From positions 62,001 through 126,000 of the forward strand of contig PDHQ01000068.1 of NCBI GenBank assembly GCA_003339415.1: a DNA stretch of 64,000 nt, in the 5' to 3' direction. The position numbers and the translations under genes are program-made. Within the stretch, counting starts at the first letter, position 1. Each line of letters begins with the position of its first letter. The notes under the pieces are model-generated. The model was not told the origin of the DNA, searched no databases, and worked only from the letters and a program-made list of their open reading frames with translations. Positions 25,111 to 36,000 of this stretch are shown in pieces. The stretch is from Ophiocordyceps camponoti-saundersi (nom. inval.). Taxonomy: Eukaryota > Ascomycota > Sordariomycetes > Hypocreales > Ophiocordycipitaceae.

Positions 25111-26999
25111 TAAATTAAACTTTTATATAAATTAAACTTTTATATATTTTATAGATTCTATACTTATAGTAAGGCGGATATAAACTTCTTATTTTTATAT
25201 TATAAGCGGCCTCCCCTTATTTTATTACCTTATAGTAATAGCTAGCCGCGCTTAGAGTAACTCCGGGGGGGAGGGCGACGCTATATAAGTTAATTATAAC
25301 TACGAAAATTTTTTACTTAAAATATAGCTTTACTCCGAATCATAATAATCTTAAACCTAAGAATTTACTATACTTATTACCTTATTAGAAGCTAAGGTAA
25401 ATATTAGTAAGATTATTTCGGAAAATATTTTTATTTTTATATAAGTAATTATTAAATAAGTAGCAAAGTTTAAAAGGGTCCGGGGAGGTGCCCCCTTAAT
25501 TTTAACTTTATTAGTTAATAATATCTTTTTAGCTATTATAGCTACGGTTTCCTCTTTTTTTTATAGCTTTAAGAGGAGCGGAACTTTTTTAATATAAGCT
25601 ATAATTATAGCTAAAGCGCTAGAGAAAACTATTAAAAAATAAGTTTTTAAGTAATATAAGTAATAGCTTATAATTTACTTTAACTTTATAGCTATTTTAT
25701 TCTAAATTTAAAGCCTTAAAATAATTATAATAAATATTAACTATAGACTTTATAAGTAAAGCTAAGCTTTTATAATAAGAAAACTACTTAGTAGCGATAT
25801 TATAATAATATTTTAAAATATTATTTATAAGCTTTAGTTTAATTTAAAATAGCTTTATACTATTTTTAAAGAAAAAGTATACTTAATTAATAAAAATTAT
25901 ATTTTTATTATAAAAGGGGTACTAATATAAGCTTTATAATAAAATAATAAGGAAGCCTTTTAAAAAAGGATTAAGTTATTAAATAAAGTTTTAGTAATAT
26001 AATTATACGCGAAAAAATATTATTTTAAGACTTAGTAAAGTTTTTTAATAATTATTATTAATAGCGTAGCGAATATAAACTAGATTTATAATAAAAATAT
26101 AATAATATAAGTAAAGATTTTTAATACTAAATTATATATATTAAAAATCTAATTTTAATAATATTTTAAATATAACTAACTAAGATATATTGCTAAATAC
26201 TATATAGTAAGGCTATAATATAATAAATATTTTATTACTTTATATATAAAGGGCGAGTTCGCTTACCTTATAGCTTATAAAAAAAGATTATATTATTACT
26301 TTTTTTATTAAGGGTTTTACCCTAAGTAAAGTTAACTTTACCTTAAAATAAAAGCGGTATAAGACTAAGCGAAGGATATATATATTACTTAACTTTAGAA
26401 ATTTATAAACCGAAACTCTATATATACCGCCCCTCCTCCCCTTTTAGCGCTAATTAGAAATTAGGAATAGCTAAGGCGGAAATACTAAAAAGCGAATATA
26501 ATAATACCCCCTTTTTTAACTTTAACTTTATACTTATTTATAGCTTCGCTATAATAATTTAGCTATCTTTTAAAACTAGCTATTATAAGGTTTATTATAA
26601 GATAGTAAAACTTTTATATATATTTAAGCTATATTAATAAAGCCTTAATAGATTAGATTATTAAGGCCGCTTTAATTAAATATAAGGATTTAGTTTATAG
26701 CGGTAATAATAGCTAAAAAGATAAGTAAGCTATATAAGCTTTATACCGGACCTAGTTTATATATATTCTTATTACCGCGGAGTCCGCTTTAGGGGAAATA
26801 TTAGCTTTTAAATTACTAGTTAATACCTAACTTATTAAATATATAAAGTGCTAGGTACGGATAAGGTCTAACTTAAAGCTAAGGTAATACTTAAGGGGAG
26901 GGTTCTACTTTAAGTCCTCCGGTTCTTCCCCCTTTTAAGATATATATAAGATAGTTTTAAGCTATATAAGGTATATTAGCGTATAAATTATTATTATTA
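25111..26999 (+). mobile_element. R7: full-length R element in Gypsy-1
   Basis: This 1889-base R copy is flanked by ttataataccgtta (25097-25110) and ttataatactatta (27000-27013). The two differ only by CG to TA, so the duplication has itself been hit by RIP-type mutation after insertion. Its 5' end has a 17-bp direct duplication (ataaattaaacttttat, repeated at 25111-25145) that other copies lack, a known kind of 5'-junction irregularity of LINEs. Gypsy-1 continues after it. Confidence 0.92.
25355..26465 (+). pseudogene. R7 ORF1-like frame with zinc knuckles (decayed)
   Basis: This is the clearest copy of the R frame. It stays in one phase from about 25355 through 25388, 25547 and 26162 (all differing by multiples of three). 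The first knuckle occupies 26162-26203 with Tyr in place of Cys and His, and the second C-X2-C begins at 26219 with a possible His at 26243. A Leu-Cys-Tyr-Cys-like third motif follows near 26292. This gives about 370 codons, shorter than most fungal LINE ORF1 proteins but with the same C-terminal plan. The roughly 530 bases after it show no motif I recognise. Confidence 0.72.
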
Positions 27000-27013
27000 T
27001 TATAATACTATTA

Positions 27014-29196
27014 ACCTAGCCTAAGCTTTTATTACTTAAGCTTAATAATAATAAAAAAGTTTATTTAATAAGTTTTACTATTTTATAGAATAGTTTTAAA
27101 TAAATAATTTTATATAACTTAACTTTATATATATATAATCTAACTATTTATCTTAAAAGCTTAATTATCTTAAAAATAAATATAAAGTAATAGCTATACT
27201 AGTAATACTTATTATTATTTTAAATATATTATTTAATATTTACTTTACTTTTTATATAAACTTTATTAAATATACTATTAATAACTTTTTATTTTCTTAG
27301 TAACTAGCTAACTTTTAGCTAAATCCCCTTTTATATCTTTTTTATAATAACTTATTTTTTAATAAATATAAGGTTAAGGAGATCCTTATTATAAAAAATA
27401 TAAGAGGCCGCTATTTACTAAATAGCTTACCTTATTATCTTATTTTTATAAAATAAAAAAGCTATATTATTTTTATATAAGAGCCGCTTAATAATTTTAA
27501 TCGCTATATAATATTATATTAGTTTAAGTTTATATAAAATAATATACGTTTCTATAATCGCTTAGAGAAAACTTAACTATATATTTATTTACTTTACCCC
27601 TTAAGCTAGTTATCCCTTTTAAGTAATTTTCCCCTTATATAAAATAACCCTCCTGCTCTCTTTTTACCTATTATCTCCCTCTATCTATTTTTTATATTAG
27701 CTTTAAGCTAATATTAGTATTATTTATTTTAATAGTAAAGTTATTTATAATAATTAAATAGCTTAGAAGACTACTATAATACTAGCTATAAGTAAGCGCT
27801 AGCGTTAATATATAATAAGTATATTTTTAAGCGGGGGAGGGCGAACTTTAAGGTTATAAAAATATATCTAATAATAATAATAAGATTCCTCCTTATTTAG
27901 CCCTTACGCTATATATATTACGCTTATTAATAAGCGTAAATCTACTTTTTTAATATAAAAAAAAGGGGATAATAAGTAATATATATAAATAGCTAAGGTT
28001 TATAAGCTAAGTAATATATATAAATTAATAACAAGGGCGTATTATAAACTAGTAAGAATAGCGCTAGCTAAGCTAAATAATTTATATAAATTAATAAGCG
28101 CTATAAATATTTAGTATAAAATATTATTATATTTCTTATTCTTACGCTTATATATATTAATATTAGCTTAGCGGTTTATAATATAGGTAGCTTATTTATC
28201 TTGCTATTAGTTAAGGACTTAGCGCTAATATTCCTTTTACTATTAAAAGGAGGCCTTATACTGCGCTAGAAAAGAATTAAGCTTAGAGGTAAGTATACCT
28301 TATTATTATTATTATTACTAATAATATTATATTATTATTATAAATATACCGCGGGTTAAGGTATAAGGGGCGGGGATAGTAATTATATTATTAATAATAA
28401 GGATAAGCGCGGAGGAGTATTACTAATTAAGCGTAGCAGAGGTATATAAGTTTATTACTAGATAAGGAGCGATATAAGCTATAGCTATTATAGCTTATAA
28501 ATAATTAATATAAGTAATAAACTTAGGCGTTAGGCGGGCGCGGTAGCTAAGGACTTTTTTAATATAAGCGCGGGTAAGTAAGGTAATAGCTTATCTTTTT
28601 TTAACTATAATATATAAATTATAAATAGCTTAGCATAAATATATATTCGTAATAGATAGATACTTTTCTTAAAAGTATTATTTTTGCTATAATTTATACG
28701 CTTTATAAGCCGCCTTATAGCCTTATTAGTAATTAATATTATAGCTATTATAAAAGTCTTAAATATAAGGTATATATAAGTATTCTACCTCTTATAATAT
28801 AATAACGCTTTTATTATTTAAGTCTCTTTTTATAATATATTTACTTATTATATAAGATAGTAACTATAGCTAATAAAATAATATATTAATAAGGCGAGAA
28901 GATAACTTAGTAAGTATAAAAAGCTTAAAAAATAATAGTAATAAAAAATAATAATAAAAATAATAGAAAAAATAAAAATAATAGTATAAAAAATAATAAT
29001 AAAAATATAATAGTAAGCGAATAAACTAATAAGTATAAATAAAAAAATTACTTAGTAAAAAAAATAATATAACTAGCTTAAAGAGAAAAAAAAAGATAAG
29101 GAAAAAAATTTTTCTAAATAAGGGATATTTTAACTTATACCTTATATATATATATACTATAGCTAGAAATACTTTTTTCCTTAAAGCGGCAGGGTA
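27014..29196 (+). pseudogene. Gypsy-1 integrase C-terminal part and 3' untranslated region (decayed)
   Basis: This is the last internal part of Gypsy-1, colinear with Gypsy-2 at 44.4 down to 42.3 kb (minus strand). The first half probably encoded the integrase C-terminus. From about 28900 to 29130 it becomes purine-rich (AATAATAATAAAAA, AAAGAGAAAAAAAAAGATAAGG). The run just before the LTR (29160-29196) is where the polypurine tract should lie. No single motif was confirmed. Confidence 0.55.
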
Positions 29197-29445
29197 TATA
29201 AAGGATTTAAGCTACGCTTAAATAGCTAAGTTATATAAAGGTGCTTAGTTAAGTCTATACGTATAATAAGCGCGGGGTATATATAAGTATATATAATTAG
29301 TTAGCGCCGCGCGCGGGCCGCGCGCGAGCTATATATAAACTATAACTTTAAATATATATATTATATATATTTTAAAACCTCCTAAGTTAATTTATATTAA
29401 TAGAGTTAGCTTTATATAAGAGTATTAAAGTATTAAACCTGAATA
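29197..29445 (+). repeat. Gypsy-1 3' LTR
   Basis: This 249-bp LTR has the same length as the 5' LTR and keeps a GCGCCGCGCGCGGGCCGCGCGCG island around 29315-29335 that the 5' LTR has largely lost. The 3' TSD tatta follows at 29446-29450. Differences from the 5' LTR are almost all C/T or G/A. Confidence 0.93.
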
Positions 29446-29450
29446 TATTA

Positions 29451-30460
29451 TATTAATTTATAAGTAATAGCTAAGGAAAATTCAGGCCTTATTAATTAGT
29501 ATATTATATAGCTACTTAGTAAAATTTTAATTTTTTCGCTAACTTTTAAGAAAGGCGGGAACTTTATTTAAAAAGATTAGTTTATTTATTACTTATTATA
29601 TTAATAATAGCTAATATATTTATATAAGACTTATAAAAGTTTAATTTATTATATTTAAAAGGGTTAGAGTTAATATAGCTAAAAGTAGCTATATATATAT
29701 TAATTTTATAAAAGTAAATTTTTTATAAGTATAAGTTATATAAAGTAAAGCTTATAAAAGTTTCGCTATAATACTTTATTATACTTATATTAAGATCTAT
29801 CTTAACTTAAAAGTTTATATTTTATATAAAAGTTATACTATATAATTTAAAAAAGTTAGTTTTAAAAGAAAAAGGTTATTTTATTATATTATTAATTCTT
29901 ATAATAAGTTAAGGGTTATAATATTATTAAGGATTAAGGCGGTAAGAAGCTTTATAAAGCGTTAAAGTAAGGTTCCTTTTTTTAAAATTAGAAAATATTA
30001 TATAATTATAATTTAAGTTAGTTTTTTAAGAAATGTTTAATAAACTTATTTTAGCTAGTAATAAGTCTAGCTTTAAAGTTTTAATTAAATTATATAAAGA
30101 AGGTTTTTTATATAAAGGTTAAGATAAATAATATTATATATTTATTATATAATAAACGTTATTAATTTAATTCTTTTAAGGGCTATTATAATATTAAGTT
30201 ATTTTCTTTAGTATATTAAATTTATACTTTTAGTTTAAATATAAAAAGATAAAATATTACCTTTTATTATTTTATTATATAAAGCTAGAGAGTTATTTAT
30301 TATAATTAATATAATTATAGCCTTTTAAGGCTTATTTTCTAAAATATTAAAAGCTATATTATTAAAAGATATATTATTAAAATATTATTAAAATAATATT
30401 ATATAAGTTAATAAAAAACACTAAGCTAAGATAGCTTTTTAATAAAAACTAAATATTAGT
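29451..30460. other. Unassigned AT-rich stretch (old locus interrupted by Gypsy-1)
   Basis: Before Gypsy-1 inserted, this was contiguous with 10685-11471. It may be more of the Copia-1 5' side or unrelated DNA. A block at 29530-29570 (TTTTTCGCTAAC, AAAGGCGGGAAC) is the only less AT-rich part. No motif, terminal repeat or copy elsewhere in the window was found. The R8 TSD (30461-30475) closes it. Confidence 0.4.
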
Positions 30461-30475
30461 ATATATTATATATTA

Positions 30476-32342
30476 TAATAATAATAATATACTAATATAC
30501 CTTATATAGCTTAAAACTATCTTATATATATTTTAAAAAAGGGAAAAATTAGAAAACTTAAAGTAAAACTTTCCCCTTAAGCGTTACCTTAGCTTTAAGT
30601 TAAACCCCGCTTATACGTAATACTTTATATATTTAATAAGTTAAGTATTAATTAGGAATTTAGAAGCTAATATTTCCCCTAAAGCGAACTCCGTAATAGT
30701 AAAAATACGCGTAAACTAGGTTTAATATAAGGTTTATATAGCTTACTTATCCTCCTAGCTATTATTATTATTATAAATTAAATCCTTATATTTAATTAAA
30801 GTAGCCTTAATAATCCGATTTATTAAAGCCTTATTAGCATAGCTTAGGTATATATAAAGGTTTTACTATCTTATAATAAACTTTATAATAGCTAATTTTA
30901 AAAAATAGCTAAATTATTATAGCGAAGCTATAAATAAATATAGAGTTAGAATTAGAAAAAGAGGTATTATTATATTTACTTTTTAGCGTTTCCGCCCTAG
31001 CTATTATTAGTTTCTAGTTAGCGCTAAAAAGAGAGGAGGGGCGGTATATATAAAGCTTTAGTTTATAAACTTTTAAAGTTAAGTAATATATATATTTTTC
31101 GCTTAATTTTATATTATTTTTATTTTAAAATAAAGTTAATTTTACTTAAGGTAAAATTTTTAATAAAAAAAATAATAATATAATCTTTTCTTATAAACTA
31201 TAAGGTAAGTAAACTTACTCTTTATATATAAAGTAGTAAAATATTTACTATATTATAGCTTTACTATATAATATTTAATAATATATCTAAGTTAATAATA
31301 TTTAAAATATTACCGAAATTAAACTTTTAATATAAATAATTTAATATTAAAGATTTTTACTTATATTATTATATTTTTATTATAAATTTAATTTATATCC
31401 GCTACGCTATTAATAATAATTATTAAAAAACTTCGCTAAATTTTAGAATAGTATTTTTTCGTATATAATTATATTATAAAAACCTTATTCGGTAACTTAA
31501 TCTTTTTTTAAAAAGCTTCCTTACCGCCTTACTATAAAGCTTACGCTAATACCCCTTTTATAATAAAAATATAACCTCCGCTAATTAAGTATATCTTTTC
31601 TCTAAAAATAATATAAAGCTATTTTAAATTAAACTAAAGCTTATAAATAATATCTTAAAATATTATCGTAATATCGCTATGAAGTAATTTCCTTATTATA
31701 AAAGCTTAGCCTTATTTATAAAATTTATAATTAATATTTATTATAATTATTTTAAAATTTAAAATTTAAAATAAAGTAGCTATAAAATTAAAATAAATTA
31801 TAAGCTATCGCTTATATTACTTCAAAAACTTATTTTTCTATAATCTTTTTTAGCGCTTTAGCTATAATTATAATTTATATTAAAAAAGTTTTACTCCCCT
31901 TAAAATTATAGAAAAAAGAGGAAACCGCGGCTATAATAGCTAAAAAGATATTACTAATTAATAAAATTAAAATAAGGGGGGCATTTTCCTAAACCTTTTT
32001 AAACTCCGCTACTTATTTAATAATTACTTATATAAAAATAAAAATATTTTTTAAAATAATTTTATTAATATTTATTTTAGCTTTTAATAAGGTAATAAAT
32101 ATAATAAACTTTTAAGTTTAAGATTTTTATAATTTAGAGTAAAGCTATATTTTAAGTAAAAAATTTTCATAGTTACGATTAACTTATATAATATTACCCT
32201 CCTTTTTAGAGTTATTTCGGGCGCGGCTAGCTATCGCTATAAAGTAATAAAGGGAGCGGAGTCTGCTTATAATATAAGAATAAGAAGTCCGTATCTACGT
32301 CGCTATAAGCGCAGAGTTTATAAAATATATAAAAGTTAATTA
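30476..32342 (-). mobile_element. R8: full-length R element, inverted
   Basis: This 1867-base minus-strand copy has its 3' tail at 30476 (taataataataat) and its 5' end near 32342. A perfect 15-bp duplication, atatattatatatta, lies at 30461-30475 and 32343-32357. It includes all R landmarks in reverse, among them AAGGGGGGCA and GGAGCGGAGTCTGC near the 5' end. Flanking DNA on both sides carries similar sequence, ctaagct.aatagctttttaa (30421 and 32386), probably an older local duplication. Confidence 0.92.
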
Positions 32343-32570
32343 ATATATTATATATTACTTTAATCTTTTAGTATTAATAATAATACTAAGCTTAATAGCT
32401 TTTTAATAAAAATTAAAGTTAAAAAAGGTAAAAATATATATATTAGATAAAAGTAAGTATAAGGGCCTTTTATTATTATATAAAACTTATTTTATTACTT
32501 TTATTACTTTTATTAATTTATAATTAATTAATTAACTAATATAACTACTAATTAATATTAAATAATCTTT

Positions 32571-32874
32571 ATTATATATATATATAAATAAGAGAAGTAA
32601 AAGGTAACTTAAATTAATAATAATAAAAGATAGATATTTTTCTTACTTTATATAAAAAAGAGCGGCTATATAGCTAAATAATATTTTATCTTTATACTTT
32701 TTTTTCCTTTTTAAAATATTTCCTATCCTTTAAGTTATATAAAGTATAATATAAGTGCTAATATATATTTTATTAGAGACTTCCTTATATTTAAGTTATT
32801 CTTTATATATATATTATATAGTAAATATTAAAAGGTATAAAGAGAGAATATTAATAATAGTTCTTATTACTTTA
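32571..32874. repeat. T3 left LTR-like repeat
   Basis: This aligns with 38885-39174 from tatatatatataaataagagaag through GAGCGGCTATATAGC to aatattaata. It contains a TTTTTTTTCC tract and a tatatatatattatata stretch near its end. Differences between the copies are mostly C/T and G/A, with short indels. It was not found elsewhere in the window. Confidence 0.75.
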
Positions 32875-33802
32875 GCTTATAAACTTATTACTTAAGTATA
32901 GAAAATATAATAATAAGCTTAAAAAGCTATATAGAAAGCTTAGAGTAAGTAAAAAACTTAAGCTAATAAAAAATATTACTTAGTAAATTTTATAATTAGT
33001 AATAAAGTATTCCTTAGCTATAAAGGTTTTTTTATAATTATACTTATAATATAACTTAACGCGTAATAATTAAAACTTTTTATAATTATTAAAAAATAGA
33101 GCTATAGCTATATTTTTAACTTATTAGATAATTACTAAATAATAAACTTATTTTATATTAATTATTTTTAAAAAGCTATTATAAATCTTTTACTTAGCTA
33201 AGAGATATTACCCGTAAAACTAATAAATACTAATAATATATTAAAATAAAAAAGAAACTAAATCCTTTTATTTTATATTATTAAACGCTATTAAAAATTA
33301 AAATATTAAGTTTAATAGCGAGGTTATAACTTAGATAAGATATAATACTTTATAATAAATTTTTAATATATATTAATAGCTTTTAAGGAATTTTATAATT
33401 ATTTCTTAAATACTACTAGCCTGCTTAATAATTTTTAAAGCTAAATTAAAGCTATTATAATAAATTATTATTATAAAAATAATAATTAAAATAATTTTAC
33501 GATTTTTTTAAATATATAGCTTTACTATAAGCTTTACTAGCTTTAATAAGTATATTAAGGCCTTTATTAAAAAGTAATATAACGCGTTAAATATTTATAA
33601 AAATTACTTTAAATATTTTATAATAATTTCTAAAAATTTCTAACTATACTTATATAACTTTGGAAACCTTATTATAAAATTATTTAAAAAAACCTTAAGG
33701 GGAAATTATTAGGAAATATAATTATTTTTTTATTAAGATTTTATTATACTATCCTTATTAATATATGCCTTTATATATTTTATTAAAATTTTACTTATTA
33801 GA

Positions 33803-33834
33803 GTTTTTCTCTTTTCTCTCTCTTCTCTCCTCAG
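33803..33834 (+). promoter_or_regulatory. Pyrimidine tract followed by CAG (splice-acceptor-like)
   Basis: A 28-base run of C and T ending in CTCAG, one of the few CpA dinucleotides left in the area. It matches the form of a fungal 3' splice site or of the pyrimidine-rich leader of a promoter. It lies about 0.9 kb inside T3. With no confirmed coding frame next to it, its role is uncertain. Confidence 0.3.
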
Positions 33835-34625
33835 CTTAGAATCTTTATTTATAATATAAATATTATTATTTACTTAATATATTTCCTAGCTATAATATCT
33901 AATAGTAAAGATTAAAATAATATAATTATAGAATATTAAAGCGTATTAAAATTAGATTAAAATAGTAATAGTTTTATAATAATAAGTTAATAATAAAATT
34001 ATTTAAAAAGTAAGGAAAAGAGTAAGTAATTAAATTATTATTTACTAAATAATAAGAAAACCTTTTCTCTAAATATTTAATTTCTTATAAATATAATAAC
34101 TTTTTAGTTAGAAAGAGGGTTATTTTATATATTAAAAAGCAATATATTAAAGAGAATTTTTAAAAGTTTAGATAATAATATAGTAAATTTAATACTAAGC
34201 TTTTTATATTACTTATTTTTATAAAATTTAGAAACGTTACCTATTATAACTTTAATAAATTTATATAAAGGTTTAAAAATTTATATTATTCTTCGCTTTA
34301 AAAAGCTAGAGCCTTATAAAGCTTTATATATAAAAGTAATAATATATTTTATTAGTATTTTTAAGGTATAAAATAATAACCTTAGTTATTTAATTATATA
34401 ATAAATATAGTAAAATATAAGATTTTTTATATTATATTATAAAGTAATTATTATTTTTTATATTTATTATTTATAACTTTATAACTTATTATAAAAATAA
34501 AAAACTATTATAAGTATTTATAAAGTATTATAACTTTTTTTATATAGCTTTTTATACTTATTTAAAATAATAAAGTTTTTTTTATAGATAATATTAAGGT
34601 TAAACTCTTATAAATACTAAGTATA

Positions 34626-35987
34626 TTTATAATAAATATCCTTTATAAACTCCACGCTTATAATAATATAAATATAAACTTTTTATTTTTATATTTTAAG
34701 TAAACTCCGCTCCTTTTATTACCTTATAATAATAATAAGTTTTATAAGTAAAGCTAAGCTTTTATAATAAAGAAAATACTTAATAGTAATATTATAATAA
34801 TATTTAAAAATATTATATATAAGCTTTAGTTTAATTTAAAATAGCTTTATATTACTTTTTTTAAAAAAATATACTTTATTAATAAAGGTTATACTTTTAT
34901 TATAAAAAGGGTATTAATATAAGCTTTATAATAAAGCGGTAAAGAAGCCTTTTAGAAAAATATTAAGTTTTTAAATTAAATCTTAATAATATAATTATAT
35001 AAAAAAAATATTAGTTAAGGACTTAGTAAAGCTTTTTAATAATTATTATTAATAATATAATAAATATAAATAAAATTTATAATAAAAGTATAATAATATA
35101 AGCAGAGATCTTTAATATTAAACCTTATATATTAAAAATCTAATTATAATAATATTTTAAAAATTATTAACTTAAATATATTACTAAATATTATATAATA
35201 AGGTTATAATATAGTAAATATTTTACTATTTTATATAGAAAAAGCGAGTTTATTTATTTTATAGCTTATAAGAAAAAATTATATTATTATTTTTTATTAA
35301 GAGTTTTATTTTAAATAAAGTTAACTTTTTTTAAAATAAGAATAATATAAGATTAGGCGAAGAATATATATACCTCTTAACTTTAAAAATTTATAAACTA
35401 GAATTTTATATATACCGCCCCTTTTCCCCCTTTAATATTAACTAGAGTTTAATAATAGCTAGGGCGGAAACGCTAAAAAGCGAATATAATAATTCTTTAC
35501 TAAACTTCCTTTTTAAACTTATTTATAGCTTTATTATAATAATTTAGCTATTTTTTAAAATTAGCTATTATAAAGTTTATTATAAAATAATAAAACTTTT
35601 ATATATTTTTAAATTATAATAATAAGGCTTTAATTAATTAGATTATTAAAGCTATTTTAATTAAATATAAGGATTTAGTTTATAATAATAATAATAGCTA
35701 AAAGAATAAGTAAGCTATATAAACTTTATATTAAATTTAATTTATATATACTCTTATTATTATAAGCTCCGCTTTAAAGGATATATTAGCTTTCTAATTA
35801 TTAATTATTACTTAACTTGTTAAATATATAAAGTGCTAGGTATAGGCGGGGTTTAACTTAAAGCTAAGATAACGCTTAAGGAGAGGGTTTTACTTTAAGC
35901 TTTTAAGGTTTTCCCCCTTTTAGAATATATATAAGATAGTTCTAAGCTATATTAAGTATATTAGCGTAATATTATTATTATTATTAT
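34626..35987 (+). mobile_element. R9: R element with internal deletion, inside T3
   Basis: This is 1362 bases. The first 115 follow the R 5' end (CTCCACGCTTATAATAATATAAATA, then ACTCCGCTCC), then at about 34739 the sequence jumps to R position about 620 (AAGTTTTATAAGTAAAGC) and continues to the ATT tail. About 500 bases, the N-terminal half of the ORF1 frame, are missing. The TSD aatactaagtata / aatattaagtata stands at 34613-34625 and 35988-36000, with one C/T difference. Since the ends and TSD are normal, the deletion may predate or postdate insertion. Confidence 0.88.
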
Positions 35988-36000
35988 AATATTAAGTATA

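Larger units (their letters stand above)
11472..29445 (+). mobile_element. Gypsy-1: Ty3/Gypsy retrotransposon, split by R6, R7 and a LINE
   Basis: This element is bounded by two direct 249-bp LTRs and a 5-bp duplication, tatta, at 11467-11471 and 29446-29450. With the nested insertions removed, its three parts (11472-14513, 23679-25110, 27014-29445) sum to about 6.9 kb, equal to Gypsy-2 (6888 bp), to which it aligns throughout. The order gag, RT, RNase H and then downstream region is that of Ty3/Gypsy. LTRs begin TATA and end ATA, the RIP-altered form of TG...CA. All coding parts are decayed. Confidence 0.93.
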
